Shown here: positions 43,201 to 49,991 of the stretch, piece by piece
Numbering within the stretch: position 1 is the stretch's first letter
How the letters are laid out: each line of letters opens with the position of its first letter
NCBI GenBank assembly: GCA_021768705.1
Contig: JAETUG010000018.1
Coordinates: 1-49,991, forward strand
DNA length: 49,991 nucleotides
Direction: 5' to 3'
Source: Bacillota bacterium
Lineage (GTDB): Bacteria; Bacillota; Clostridia; Lachnospirales; Anaerotignaceae
Position numbers and translations under genes: made by a program
The notes under the pieces: model-generated
The model's input: the letters and a program-made list of their open reading frames with translations, nothing else
Databases searched by the model: none
What the model was told of the DNA's origin: nothing

Positions 43201-43203
43201 TTT

Positions 43204-43782
43204 TTAAATCGCTCTTCTCTTCTTGTGCCCCGTCAGCTGTTCAGGAGCAATCGGGGGAATACGGACCCCATCTTTTCTTACGATCATAACAGGAGAACCA
43301 ACTGCTGTTACATTGGGAGGCAGATCCTGTGTCACCACAGAACCGGCACCGATCTTTGTATTGGCACCAATGGTCACAGGCCCCAAAACGATGGTTCCCG
43401 CACCGATCATAACATTATCCTCTACGGTCGGATGACGTTTATTTTTCTGTTTGCCGGTACCACCCAGTGTTACCCCATGATACAGCATGACATTATCCCC
43501 GATCTCCGCCGTTTCACCAATGACGATACCTGCACCATGGTCAATAAAAAACCGCTTGCCAATGGTCGCACCGGGATGAATCTCAATTCCTGTCAGAAAA
43601 CGAGACAACTGAGAAACGAAACGTGCCGGCACCAACAGTCCTTTTTTATACAGGCTATGAGCAATACGATGGTTCACCACGGCCCAAAAGCTAGGGTACA
43701 ACAGCACTTCAATGGCACTTTTAAATGCAGGGTCTTTTTCCTTTACAACTGCAACGGATTCTTTCCAAAATTCTTTCAACAT
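43204..43782 (-). CDS. cysE: Serine O-acetyltransferase
   Basis: 192 residues, the short form. Makes O-acetylserine for cysteine synthesis. A helical N-terminus is followed by left-handed beta-helix hexapeptide repeats: [26 protein letters not shown], then [11 protein letters not shown] with the catalytic His region, [35 protein letters not shown] lies eight bases before the ATG and overlaps the stop of a 51-codon upstream ORF. Placed behind a cysteine T-box, so expression should rise when tRNA-Cys is uncharged. Confidence 0.95.
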   Translation of the reverse strand: MLKEFWKESVAVVKEKDPAFKSAIEVLLYPSFWAVVNHRIAHSLYKKGLLVPARFVSQLSRFLTGIEIHPGATIGKRFFIDHGAGIVIGETAEIGDNVMLYHGVTLGGTGKQKNKRHPTVEDNVMIGAGTIVLGPVTIGANTKIGAGSVVTQDLPPNVTAVGSPVMIVRKDGVRIPPIAPEQLTGHKKRRAI

Positions 43783-43794
43783 ATCAAATTCCTC

Positions 43795-43950
43795 CTAAAA
43801 CGATGTTAATAGTATGCTTTTCCGGGTACGCCCTGCTGCTTCTGCAGAGGGCTTGGTACACACTTCCATACGCTTTGGTGCTTCCATATGTTTTTCCTGC
43901 AGGCAGCCAATCGGCTTCCCATTTTTTCTTTTTTCTTCCCATAAAGCCAT
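43795..43950 (-). CDS. Possible small protein between the Cys T-box and cysE
   Basis: 51 residues beginning MALWEEKRKNGKPIGCLQEK. It has a strong ribosome site (AAAGGAGGTGA) about six bases before the ATG at 43950. Its TAG stop lies against the cysE ribosome site, so ribosomes finishing it would be delivered to cysE. It is basic with two cysteines (16 and 31), no membrane span and no motif I recognise. It begins 20 bases after the T-box terminator's U-run. It may be a real small protein or a translated leader that couples cysE translation; an overlapping longer ORF in another frame has no such start signal. Confidence 0.55.
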   Translation of the reverse strand: MALWEEKRKNGKPIGCLQEKHMEAPKRMEVCTKPSAEAAGRTRKSILLTSF

Positions 43951-43970
43951 TTGGCTCACCTCCTTTTTGG

Positions 43971-44290
43971 AAAATAAAAAAGTCTTTGCATTTCTGCAAA
44001 GACGAAAATTTTCGCGGTTCCACTTTACTTAGACGGTATCCATTTTACCGCCTCACCTCAATGACTGTAACGTTGTCAACGGATACAGGCTACTAAAATT
44101 CACCCGTTCAGTTCAGGAACGCACTTCGTCCTTCCCATCCTGCAAACGGCTCCCACCCAATGTATCTTAAGGTGGCGACAATCAAACCCATGCACCGCAT
44201 CGGCTCAAATCTCACCGCCTTGCACCAAGGCCGTTATTCTCTGTCAGGTAGATGGAAAAACATCATCGACGTTTTCCAAGGATTACTCTT
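43971..44290 (-). promoter_or_regulatory. Cysteine T-box leader
   Basis: T-box variant AAAGTGGAACCGCG at 44013-44026. The UGGA would pair with a tRNA end whose discriminator is U, as in tRNA-Cys. The terminator GTCTTTGCA/TGCAAAGAC with a U-run lies at 43971-44003. Stem I distal features (AGAGA with a CCTTGGTGCAAGG loop) are near 44220-44245. Two UGC triplets could be the specifier: 44192-44194 (better spaced from the distal loop) or 44121-44123. The promoter is not resolved; it may lie in the ispF end. Confidence 0.85.
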
Positions 44291-44309
44291 TTCCATCATC
44301 ACTTATCTC

Positions 44310-44789
44310 TTATTTTGCTTTTTCCTCCAGCAGACAAACTGCGGAAGCGGCAATGCCCAATTCTGCGCCGGTAAAGCCCATGCCTTCTTCCGTGGTGGCC
44401 TTCACATTGACCTGGTCCACATCGATCTGCAAAGTCTCTGCGATGTTTTCCCGCATCTGTTGGATGTGGGGTGCCATCTTGGGCTTCTGCGCAATAATTG
44501 TTGCATCGATGTTCATTATACAATATCCTTTCTCAGAAATCAAGTGTAAAACTCGAGACAATAATTTTCTGCTGTCTGCCCCCTTGAACTGAGGGTCATT
44601 ATCAGGAAAATGTCTGCCGATATCTCCCAGTGCCGCCGCTCCCAGCAAGGCATCCGAAATGGCATGCAGCAATACATCCGCATCAGAATGCCCCAGCAGT
44701 CCTTTTTCATAGGGAATTTTTACCCCACCGATCATCAAATCTCTGTTTTCCACTAATCTATGCACATCATAGCCTGAACCGATTCTCAT
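44310..44789 (-). CDS. ispF: 2-C-methyl-D-erythritol 2,4-cyclodiphosphate synthase
   Basis: 159 residues. MEP-pathway isoprenoid enzyme forming the cyclic diphosphate. Zinc ligands Asp8 and His10 (GSGYDVHRL) and His in [44 protein letters not shown] near the C-terminus. AAAGGAG precedes the ATG by seven bases. Monocistronic or co-transcribed into the Cys T-box unit, since no clear terminator is seen before it. Confidence 0.96.
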   Translation of the reverse strand: MRIGSGYDVHRLVENRDLMIGGVKIPYEKGLLGHSDADVLLHAISDALLGAAALGDIGRHFPDNDPQFKGADSRKLLSRVLHLISEKGYCIMNIDATIIAQKPKMAPHIQQMRENIAETLQIDVDQVNVKATTEEGMGFTGAELGIAASAVCLLEEKAK

Positions 44790-44811
44790 GCTGTTTCTCC
44801 TTTCAATCTAT

Positions 44812-44860
44812 GCAAAAAGAAGGGGAAGGTTTCTCCCCGTCCGGACTACCAACCGGGCTG
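44812..44860 (-). promoter_or_regulatory. Structured leader with terminator before ispF
   Basis: Minus strand, after the promoter: an upstream CCCGG...CCGGACGGGG segment, then GGGGA/TTCCCC hairpin (44822-44838) followed by TTCTTTTT, an intrinsic terminator 20-30 bases before the ispF ribosome site. The GGGG of the terminator stem could instead pair with CCC at 44857-44855, giving two exclusive folds. AGTCCGGACGGGGAGAAA resembles the 3' part of FMN riboswitches, but the rest of that element is absent. Confidence 0.45.
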
Positions 44861-44881
44861 TGTTTTTATCTTTGTTTTTTC

Positions 44882-44910
44882 AATATATCCTGATTCCCGT
44901 TTCCTGTCAA
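44882..44910 (-). promoter_or_regulatory. ispF promoter
   Basis: Minus-strand -35 TTGACA (44905-44910), 17-base spacer, -10 TATATT (44882-44887). Confidence 0.75.
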
Positions 44911-44966
44911 GCCTCCCCCACAGCAGTCATCCAGATTGCACTCCATTTGGTTATTTTCATATTTTC

Positions 44967-44995
44967 TGCTTTTTTCGTTCCAAAAGTGATATACT
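44967..44995 (+). promoter_or_regulatory. Probable promoter of the MATE-GNAT pair
   Basis: -10 TATACT (44990-44995) with a poor -35 TGCTTT (44967-44972) at 17 bases. The -10 is preceded by GTGA, giving weak extended character. Confidence 0.45.
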
Positions 44996-45030
44996 GATAG
45001 CAGAAATGATTTTGAAAGGAAGCGAATGCT

Positions 45031-46389
45031 ATGGCAGACAGCCGTACTGTGGCCTTTGAATCCCTGCCCACCCGCCGGGCCGTTTTAAAACAGATCCTCC
45101 CTGCCATTTCCAGTCAGATGATCGCCCTGCTCTACAGCCTTGCGGATACCTATTTCGTCGGCATCCTGAACGCTCCCGCTCAGACTGCCGCTATCACCAT
45201 CGTCTATCCTTCCTTCGTCATGCTGACTGCCATTTCCAATCTTTTCGGCATCGGCGGCGCCAGTCTCATCGCTCGCAAGCTTGGCAAAAAAGAACTGCAG
45301 GACGCAAAGGAAGCCGCGTCTATTTCCTTCTGGTTAGGGCTTCTGACAGCGATTCTTTTTTCACTGTCCTTCCTGCTTCTGGCTCGCCCTATTTTGACCC
45401 TTTGCGGTGCCACAGAAGCCACCTATGCTTTTGCATACCATTATGCCAAATGGGTGATTATTTTCGGCGGTGTACCTACGATCATGAATACCCTGCTGGC
45501 AAATCTGGTTCGTGCAGAAGGTGCCGCCGCCCAGGCATCCCTCGGTGTCTCCCTTGGCGGTGTCTTAAATATTTTGCTGGACCCTATTTTCATCCTGCCG
45601 CAATTCCTTGGAATGGGGGTCGTTGGCGCCGGTGTTGCAACTGCCCTTTCCAATGCAGTTTCCACATTCTATTTCCTGCTGTATCTGCACCTTTGCAAAC
45701 AGGATACGATCCTGAATATCTCGCCTGCTCATCTGCGGCAGACGGAAAAGCATCTAAAGGCCATTCTTTCCGTTGGCTTTCCCTCTGCCCTGCAATATGG
45801 GCTGACGGTGGTAGCCGTGGCTGCCCAATCGGCCTTCGTGGCAAAATATGCCACAGAGGCCACCGCTGCCTTGGGTATCGTCAAAAAACTGGATCAACTG
45901 CCCCTCTATTTCTCCATCGGGGTCGCCAATGGGCTTTTGCCCCTTCTGGCTTTCAACCACAGCGCAGGCAACGAGAACCGCAGACGGGAAGCTTTCCGTT
46001 TTGGCGCAGCAATTTCTGTGGGCTTCTCCCTGTTCTGTGTCATTCTTTATGAAGGGCTTGCGCCGCAGCTGGCGTCGCTCTTTATCTCCGATGCACAGAC
46101 GATCCGCTATGGTGCAGCCTTCCTCCGCCGTATGGTGCTTGCCATGCCTTTCATGGCCTTCTGTTATCCCATGATCGTCCAATTTCAAGCCATGGGCAAG
46201 GTCAGGGAAGCCCTTGTCACCTCCATCCTCCGTAAGGGCGTGCTGGATGTTCCTCTGCTGTTCCTGATGGATGGTCTGTTCCCCCTCTATGGCTGTATGT
46301 GGGTACAGCCCATCGTGGATTTTCTCTCCCTCATTGTTGCCAGCGGGTTTTATTTCCGTATACAGAAAGGAGTCCGGCATGAAGTATAA
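45031..46389 (+). CDS. MATE family efflux transporter
   Basis: 452 residues, about twelve membrane helices in two similar halves. Recognised by the N-terminal LPAISSQMIALLYSLADTYFVG and the second-half GFPSALQYGLTVVAVAAQSAFV, NGLLPLLAFNHSAG. The family exports drugs and organic cations using Na+ or H+; subgroup resembles MepA-type clostridial members. AAAGGAAG precedes the ATG. Its end overlaps the GNAT gene by 11 bases, so the two are co-translated. Substrate unknown. Confidence 0.92.
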   Translation: MADSRTVAFESLPTRRAVLKQILPAISSQMIALLYSLADTYFVGILNAPAQTAAITIVYPSFVMLTAISNLFGIGGASLIARKLGKKELQDAKEAASISFWLGLLTAILFSLSFLLLARPILTLCGATEATYAFAYHYAKWVIIFGGVPTIMNTLLANLVRAEGAAAQASLGVSLGGVLNILLDPIFILPQFLGMGVVGAGVATALSNAVSTFYFLLYLHLCKQDTILNISPAHLRQTEKHLKAILSVGFPSALQYGLTVVAVAAQSAFVAKYATEATAALGIVKKLDQLPLYFSIGVANGLLPLLAFNHSAGNENRRREAFRFGAAISVGFSLFCVILYEGLAPQLASLFISDAQTIRYGAAFLRRMVLAMPFMAFCYPMIVQFQAMGKVREALVTSILRKGVLDVPLLFLMDGLFPLYGCMWVQPIVDFLSLIVASGFYFRIQKGVRHEV

Positions 46390-46933
46390 CGATCTTTTCG
46401 ATACCAATGGCATCTTTATCCAAACAGAACGGTATATGCTCCGCCGCATCCTGCCGGAAGATCAACCCTTTTATCAGCAGTTGGCAAAAGAAGAAACCCC
46501 TGCTTTCCTGCAAAACACTTCTCTCACAGGCACGTCAGTTCTTGCATGGGAAGATTTAATGGAGGAGGATCATCTGACCTGTTCCATTCTCCAAAAAGAT
46601 ACGCAAACCTTCTGCGGCTTCTGCCAGCTGCAGTGGATCTTCACTTCCACCCCCGAATTAGGCATCGATCTGCTTCCTCAATATCAAAAACAGGGCATTG
46701 CCAAGGAAGTCCTTCCTGCTTTTCTTTTCCAAGCAAAAAAACTGCTGCCTATCACGCATTTTTATTCTAAAATTAAGAAAAACAATCTCCCAAGCCAGCG
46801 GCTAGCAGAAAAAATCGGAGGTGTCTGTATCGGTAAAAAATCTCTTCTGCCCGCCAAGTTTCCTGTGGAAATGGTGTCTGTCGCAGAAAGGGAATTCCCC
46901 GATCTCTTTTATCTGGAATATCATTTTTTATAA
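46379..46933 (+). CDS. GNAT family N-acetyltransferase
   Basis: 184 residues, RimJ/RimL-like (Acetyltransf_3). ERYMLRRILPEDQPFYQQL opens the fold; the acetyl-CoA loop is QYQKQGIAKEVLPAFLFQ, a degenerate Q-x-x-G-x-G/A. KIKKNNLPSQRLAEKIGG is the typical NxxSxxxxEKxG segment. The ATG at 46379 lies inside the MATE end, six bases after AAAGGAG. Substrate unknown; pairing with an efflux pump could suggest small-molecule modification, but this is only context. Confidence 0.85.
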   Translation: MKYNDLFDTNGIFIQTERYMLRRILPEDQPFYQQLAKEETPAFLQNTSLTGTSVLAWEDLMEEDHLTCSILQKDTQTFCGFCQLQWIFTSTPELGIDLLPQYQKQGIAKEVLPAFLFQAKKLLPITHFYSKIKKNNLPSQRLAEKIGGVCIGKKSLLPAKFPVEMVSVAEREFPDLFYLEYHFL

Positions 46934-46934
46934 A

Positions 46935-46970
46935 AGAAAGGGTGAGTAAAAACACTCACTCTTTCTCTTT
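46935..46970. terminator. Bidirectional terminator between the GNAT gene and dpaL
   Basis: AGAAAGGGTGAG pairs with CTCACTCTTTCT (one G-U) over an 8-base loop; U-rich tails exist on both strands. The genes are convergent. Confidence 0.82.
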
Positions 46971-48178
46971 TATTCACGATATTTTGTGTATTTTCCACCC
47001 CAGACCACATTCTGATAATTCTTTTTATCGGTGTCGCCTTCTGTGCTGATACAAAGGATTTTTGCATCTTCATCCAGCTTCAGCAGCCTTTTCCATTCTG
47101 CCAAATCTGCATCCATCAAAATATTCGCCATACATCCAAAAGCAGCCGCGCCGCTTTCCCCTGCCGTCACCGCCGTATCTCCTTTCACAGGTGATGCCAA
47201 AATGCGCATGCCATCTGCCGCCGCATATTCGGGACAACGGATAAAAGCATCCGCATAGCCCTTCAGCACATCCCAACCAATGGTACAAGGTTCGCCGCAA
47301 GCCAGTCCTGCCATGATAGTATCCATATCGCCTGTTACATTATGTAGCTTTCCGTCATCTGCCTTTGCTGTCTGGAACAGACAATCCGCTTTTGCAGGCT
47401 CCACGATTACGATCATTGGTTTATCCTCTTTATAAAGATTGGAGAAAAATCCGGTTATTGCTCCGGCCATACTGCCAACGCCTGCCTGCAGAAAAATATG
47501 GGTGGGCTTTTCCGGAATCTGTTCCATGATCTCATGGCCCATAGTAGTATAGCCCTGCATGATCCATTTAGGGATATTCTCATAGCCCTCCCATGCCGTA
47601 TCCTGCACCATGATCCAGCCTTTTTCCTCTGCCATTTTCTGTGCCATTCGTACCGCATCATCATAATTCATGTCTGTGATCTCGGCTTCTGCCCCTTCTG
47701 CACGAATGTTTTCCAGTCGCTCCAAAGCACTTCCCTTGGGCATATAGACAACAGATTTTTGTCCCAGCTTGTTGGCTGTCCACGCAACTCCTCTGCCATG
47801 ATTGCCATCCGTTGCTGTCACAAATGTGATATCGCCAATTTTTTCTTTCGTTTCTTTTGAAAGGATGTTTTCTGCAGAAAGCTCTGTGATCTCCTTTCCA
47901 ATTCTTTTGCTGATCTCATTGGCAATGGCATAGCTTGCCCCTAAAACCTTAAAGGCATTCAATCCAAACCGCTTGCTTTCGTCTTTTAGATAAATGCTGT
48001 TTACACCCAGCGTTTCCGCAAGCTGCCGCAAAGAAACCAATGGCGTTGCCTGATATTGGGGAAATGTGCTGTGAAATGCTCTCGCCTTTGCCGCTTCCTC
48101 TATGGAAAATGCGGAAATATCCCCTCTGCGTTCTGCCGCCTTTGTGTTCTTTACCAAATCGAATCCCTTTTCTTTCAT
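46970..48178 (-). CDS. dpaL: Diaminopropionate ammonia-lyase
   Basis: 402 residues, fold type II PLP enzyme that degrades 2,3-diaminopropionate to pyruvate and ammonia. The PLP lysine is Lys77 in FGLNAFKVLGASYA. ATDGNHGRGVAWTA, QDTAWEGYENIPKWIMQGYTTM and QAGVGSMAGAITGF are typical of DpaL/YgeX. AAAAGGAG precedes the ATG. Single gene with its own promoter; no purine or oxidative-degradation partners (as near E. coli ygeX) lie in the window. Confidence 0.92.
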   Translation of the reverse strand: MKEKGFDLVKNTKAAERRGDISAFSIEEAAKARAFHSTFPQYQATPLVSLRQLAETLGVNSIYLKDESKRFGLNAFKVLGASYAIANEISKRIGKEITELSAENILSKETKEKIGDITFVTATDGNHGRGVAWTANKLGQKSVVYMPKGSALERLENIRAEGAEAEITDMNYDDAVRMAQKMAEEKGWIMVQDTAWEGYENIPKWIMQGYTTMGHEIMEQIPEKPTHIFLQAGVGSMAGAITGFFSNLYKEDKPMIVIVEPAKADCLFQTAKADDGKLHNVTGDMDTIMAGLACGEPCTIGWDVLKGYADAFIRCPEYAAADGMRILASPVKGDTAVTAGESGAAAFGCMANILMDADLAEWKRLLKLDEDAKILCISTEGDTDKKNYQNVVWGGKYTKYRE

Positions 48179-48225
48179 GCTATCTCTCCTTTTTGAATAA
48201 AATTAGCTTTAACTAACTTATTGTC

Positions 48226-48254
48226 AGCATATCATTCCAAATTCCCTTTGTCAA
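48226..48254 (-). promoter_or_regulatory. dpaL promoter
   Basis: Minus-strand -35 TTGACA (48249-48254), 17-base spacer, -10 TATGCT (48226-48231). Just downstream, TTAGTTAAAGCTAA forms a short partial palindrome (about 48200-48215) in the 5' UTR that could be an operator. Confidence 0.75.
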
Positions 48255-48263
48255 CCCTCTTTT

Positions 48264-48296
48264 CAAAAAAGAAAGACTCCCCAATGGAAATCTTTC
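48264..48296 (-). terminator. Terminator of the secreted protein gene
   Basis: Minus-strand arms GAAAGATTTCC and GGGGAGTCTTTC pair over a short loop (with G-U pairs; 48271-48296), followed by TTTTTT. Confidence 0.75.
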
Positions 48297-48306
48297 CTTT
48301 GAAAAT

Positions 48307-48978
48307 TCATTCTCGGTATCCTTCTACTGTTACCAGCATTTTGCTTTCCGCATCCCAATAGTATTGGCTATAGTCCAATAGCGTCTGATGAATATCCTTG
48401 ATTGGCAAATATACTCTGCCATCCCTCTCCTCACAGTTCGTTCTGGCAATATACGCATATCCCCCATACCTCCAAATATTGCTCCCCACAGTCATTTCAA
48501 TACATGGCTCTAAGCCTTCTTCTTCATGGGGAGCCCAAAGTTTGGCAGAAAGATTTACAGCTACCTGCCAAGGAACTTCTATTTTAATTTTTCCTGTATC
48601 CCGATCCCATTCTACTTTGTTTTCCACTTGAACTTCTACCCGTTTTCCATCTGCATCCCAGTATACCTCCGTTCTGGTTTTTCCCCAGCCTAAAAATCTT
48701 CCCAAATCCTCCGCAGTTACCATCAGCGCCCCATCTGCATTGATATAAGGCGCCGCTTCCAACTGCAACGGAAAATATTCTCCATATCCATGGAACAGAG
48801 TCATTTTTGTAAAACCCACTCGTGCTGTTTTCATAAATTGATGTACCGTCAATTTCTCCAAGATCTGTCTCTCAAACGCTGTCACTTCCGCAGGTTCCTC
48901 TACCGCCCAAGCTGTCGTTCCCATCAAGCCCGAAATGGTCATCGCCAACAGAATCGCCACGCATAACGCCTTTTTCAT
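48307..48978 (-). CDS. Secreted protein with copper amine oxidase-like (stalk) domains, function unknown
   Basis: 223 residues. A clear Sec signal peptide (MKKALCVAILLAMTISGLMG, cleavage near AWA about 25). The mature part has two stretches like the N-terminal copper amine oxidase domain used as wall or stalk module in Firmicutes: PYINADGALMVTAEDLGRFLGWGKTRTEVYWDADG style and RVYLPIKDIHQTLLDYSQYYWDAESKML. No enzymatic motif or lipobox Cys is seen. A purine-rich ribosome site precedes the ATG. It may be a small exported structural or sensor protein; confidence in a domain name is modest. Confidence 0.7.
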   Translation of the reverse strand: MKKALCVAILLAMTISGLMGTTAWAVEEPAEVTAFERQILEKLTVHQFMKTARVGFTKMTLFHGYGEYFPLQLEAAPYINADGALMVTAEDLGRFLGWGKTRTEVYWDADGKRVEVQVENKVEWDRDTGKIKIEVPWQVAVNLSAKLWAPHEEEGLEPCIEMTVGSNIWRYGGYAYIARTNCEERDGRVYLPIKDIHQTLLDYSQYYWDAESKMLVTVEGYRE

Positions 48979-49023
48979 TTCAACTCCCCCTTCCTTTTCT
49001 TCGGTTCTTTTTCCCAGTATAAC

Positions 49024-49054
49024 AAAAAAAAGAACCGTCCTCCCATGACAGTTC
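49024..49054 (-). terminator. Second terminator behind the tRNA/5S cluster
   Basis: Minus-strand GAACTGTC / GACGGTTC stem (one G-U) followed by eight U. It lies about 30 bases after the main cluster terminator and just before a TATACT -10-like hexamer (49016-49021) of the secreted protein gene. Confidence 0.7.
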
Positions 49055-49087
49055 TCTTACAAAATTCTTACAAATATCTTAACAACA
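49055..49087. promoter_or_regulatory. Three 11-bp direct repeats, PHO-box-like
   Basis: TCTTACAAAAT (49055), TCTTACAAATA (49066) and TCTTAACAACA (49077) repeat with exactly 11-bp period. TTNACA-type hexamers at 11 bp resemble PhoP-type response regulator sites. They lie about 45-80 bases upstream of the likely start of the secreted protein gene. Confidence 0.4.
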
Positions 49088-49112
49088 AAAAGAGAGCCTT
49101 TTCAGACTCTCT
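49083..49112 (-). terminator. Terminator of the 5S-tRNA operon
   Basis: Minus-strand AGAGAGTCT / AGGCTCTCT stem (49091-49112) with a GAAA tetraloop, then TTTTTGTTG. It directly follows tRNA-Gln. Confidence 0.88.
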
Positions 49113-49115
49113 CAA

Positions 49116-49187
49116 CTAGGGTAGCAGGATTCGAACCTGCGAATGACGGAATCAGAATCCGTTGCCTTACCGCTTGGCGATACCCCA
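49116..49187 (-). tRNA. tRNA-Gln(CTG)
   Basis: 72 nt; acceptor TGGGGTA / TACCCTA with one G-U, G discriminator, anticodon loop TTCTGAT giving CTG, T-loop TTCGAAT. CCA not encoded. Last gene of the cluster. Confidence 0.95.
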
Positions 49188-49192
49188 TTATA

Positions 49193-49269
49193 TGGTAGCG
49201 GAGGAGGGATTTGAACCCCCGACACTGCGGGTATGAACCGCATGCTCTAGCCAACTGAGCTACTCCGCC
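49193..49269 (-). tRNA. tRNA-Met(CAT), elongator
   Basis: 77 nt; GGCGGAG acceptor paired through to position 1, so not an initiator; anticodon loop TTCATAC gives CAT; encoded CCA (49193-49195). Confidence 0.93.
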
Positions 49270-49277
49270 AAAGAAAA

Positions 49278-49350
49278 TGGAAGTTACAGGGCTCGAACCT
49301 GTGACCCTCTGCTTGTAAGGCAGATGCTCTCCCAGCTGAGCTAAACTTCC
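49278..49350 (-). tRNA. tRNA-Val(TAC)
   Basis: 73 nt; GGAAGTT / AACTTCC acceptor, A discriminator, anticodon loop CTTACAA giving TAC. CCA not encoded. Confidence 0.95.
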
Positions 49351-49355
49351 ATAAA

Positions 49356-49429
<74 letters not shown>

Positions 49430-49450
49430 ATATTTTGTTTTAAAAACTAG

Positions 49451-49524
49451 TGGGTCTTCAGGGACTCGAACCCGGGACCGTCCGGTTATGAGCCGGATGC
49501 TCTAACCAACTGAGCTAAAGACCC
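49451..49524 (-). tRNA. tRNA-Ile2(CAT, lysidine type)
   Basis: 74 nt; GGGTCTT / AAGACCC acceptor, anticodon loop CTCATAA. The loop and the GGCTCATAACC stem-loop match tRNA-Ile2, whose C34 is changed to lysidine by TilS to read AUA; elongator Met is already present nearby. CCA not encoded. Confidence 0.85.
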
Positions 49525-49553
49525 AAAGAGTACCACATACTATATAAAAAGTA

Positions 49554-49626
49554 AGCCGATGATCGGACTCGAACCGATAACCTGCTGATTACAAGTCAGC
49601 TGCTCTGCCAATTGAGCCACATCGGC
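49554..49626 (-). tRNA. tRNA-Thr(TGT)
   Basis: 73 nt; GCCGATG / CATCGGC acceptor, U discriminator, anticodon loop CTTGTAA giving TGT. CCA not encoded. First tRNA after 5S rRNA. Confidence 0.95.
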
Positions 49627-49636
49627 TTATTGAATT

Positions 49637-49751
49637 CCGGCGACCATCTACTCTCCCAGGCAGCTGCCCACCAAGTACCATCGACCGCCTAGGTCTTAAC
49701 CGTCGTGTTCGGAATGGGAACGGGTGTGTCCCCCAGGCGCATCATCACCGG
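49637..49751 (-). rRNA. rrf: 5S ribosomal RNA
   Basis: About 115 nt. Minus strand begins CCGGTGATGATGCGCC and contains the conserved CCCGTTCCCATTCCGAACAC and TGGTGGGCAGCTGCC-GGGAGAGTAG elements, ending GGTCGCCGG. Terminal stem CCGGTGA/ GGTCGCCGG is consistent. It sits between tRNA-Glu and tRNA-Thr. Ends may be off by a few bases. Confidence 0.95.
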
Positions 49752-49760
49752 AAATATTTA

Positions 49761-49832
49761 TGATCCGTGCGGGATTCGAACCCGCGTTACCGCCGTGAAA
49801 GGGCGGTGTCTTAACCCCTTGACCAACGGACC
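49761..49832 (-). tRNA. tRNA-Glu(TTC)
   Basis: 72 nt; GGTCCGT / ACGGATC acceptor, A discriminator, anticodon loop CTTTCAC giving TTC. CCA not encoded. Lies upstream of 5S rRNA on the transcript. Confidence 0.95.
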
Positions 49833-49878
49833 ATATATGGAGTTTGTTTACAAACTCCGAAGCATTCCGCTTTTAAAA

Positions 49879-49950
49879 CTCCCCGAGCGGGACTCGAACC
49901 TGCAACCCTCCGGTTAACAGCCGGATGCTCTGCCATTGAGCTATCGAGGA
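49879..49950 (-). tRNA. tRNA-Asn(GTT)
   Basis: 72 nt; TCCTCGA / TCGGGGA acceptor, G discriminator, anticodon loop CTGTTAA giving GTT. CCA not encoded. First visible gene of the right-hand operon. Confidence 0.95.
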
Positions 49951-49991
49951 TCATTTATTGCCTGCACCTTCAAAACTGAATACATGTGAAA
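49951..49991 (-). other. Spacer after a 23S rRNA gene outside the window
   Basis: Minus strand reads TGTATTCAGTTTTGAAGGTG, a segment typical of the region between 23S and 5S/tRNA genes in Firmicute rRNA operons. The 23S gene is inferred just right of the window. Confidence 0.55.

Noticed and set aside
43784-44023. 79-codon ORF overlapping the Cys T-box terminator
   Set aside because: Its start lies inside the T-box sequence, it has no ribosome site, and the 51-codon ORF in another frame is better supported.
44812-44910. FMN riboswitch before ispF
   Set aside because: Only a short 3' resemblance is present; the conserved 5' helices of the element are missing and ispF is not a riboflavin gene.
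46271-46378. N-terminal extension of the GNAT protein
   Set aside because: It lies wholly inside the MATE coding sequence in another frame; the start at 46379 has its own AAAGGAG site.

Overview
The window looks like a chromosomal segment of a low-to-mid GC, spore-forming Firmicute of the class Clostridia. I favour a Lachnospirales-type relative, but this is a guess from gene content and style. The evidence is three T-box leaders (Tyr, Val, Cys), strong AAGGAGG-type ribosome binding sites, SpoVD, SigH, MraZ, a DNPR-type (diaminopimelate) MurE, and a sortase-anchored surface protein. Most genes are on the minus strand.

Both ends belong to rRNA operons read on the minus strand. At the left edge are two tRNA-Ser genes, then a near-consensus promoter and leader that should feed a 16S gene just outside. 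At the right edge is the distal part of another operon: tRNA-Asn, tRNA-Glu, 5S rRNA, then tRNA-Thr, Ile2, Asp, Val, Met and Gln, ending in a terminator. The roughly 49 kb between is therefore an inter-rrn segment.

Left to right: pepT; T-box-tyrS; a HAD phosphatase; a DJ-1/PfpI protein; sfsA; an unrecognised helical protein with a 13-residue His/Cys repeat tail, followed by a VOC protein; a MarR regulator driving a decayed DUF2148-cupin pair; T-box-valS; the front half of the division and cell wall cluster (mraZ-rsmH-ftsL-ftsI-spoVD-murE-murF-mraY-murD-ftsW) with an MraZ repeat operator; an eight-gene aromatic operon (aroF-tyrA-aroB-aroA-aroC-pheA-aroQ-aminotransferase); a 1424-residue cell-wall adhesin; tRNA-Thr; the conserved block sigH-rae1-rlmB-mrnC-cysS-cysE behind a Cys T-box; ispF; a MATE transporter with a GNAT enzyme; dpaL; and a secreted protein of unknown function.

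The most striking item is not a long ORF. Upstream of aroF a 22-codon peptide with a YFYFY run precedes an intrinsic terminator, and a 15-nt RNA pairing is placed so that it would compete with that terminator. This is the layout of ribosome-mediated Phe/Tyr attenuation and it would control the whole aromatic operon. Other points of interest are the His/Cys repeat protein, a 51-codon ORF between the Cys T-box and cysE, inverted three-hairpin modules between cysE and cysS, paired TGTATATACA operators around marR, a compact structured leader before ispF, and terminator and poly-glycine features of the adhesin gene. All functions are inferred from sequence reading; no database search was run.
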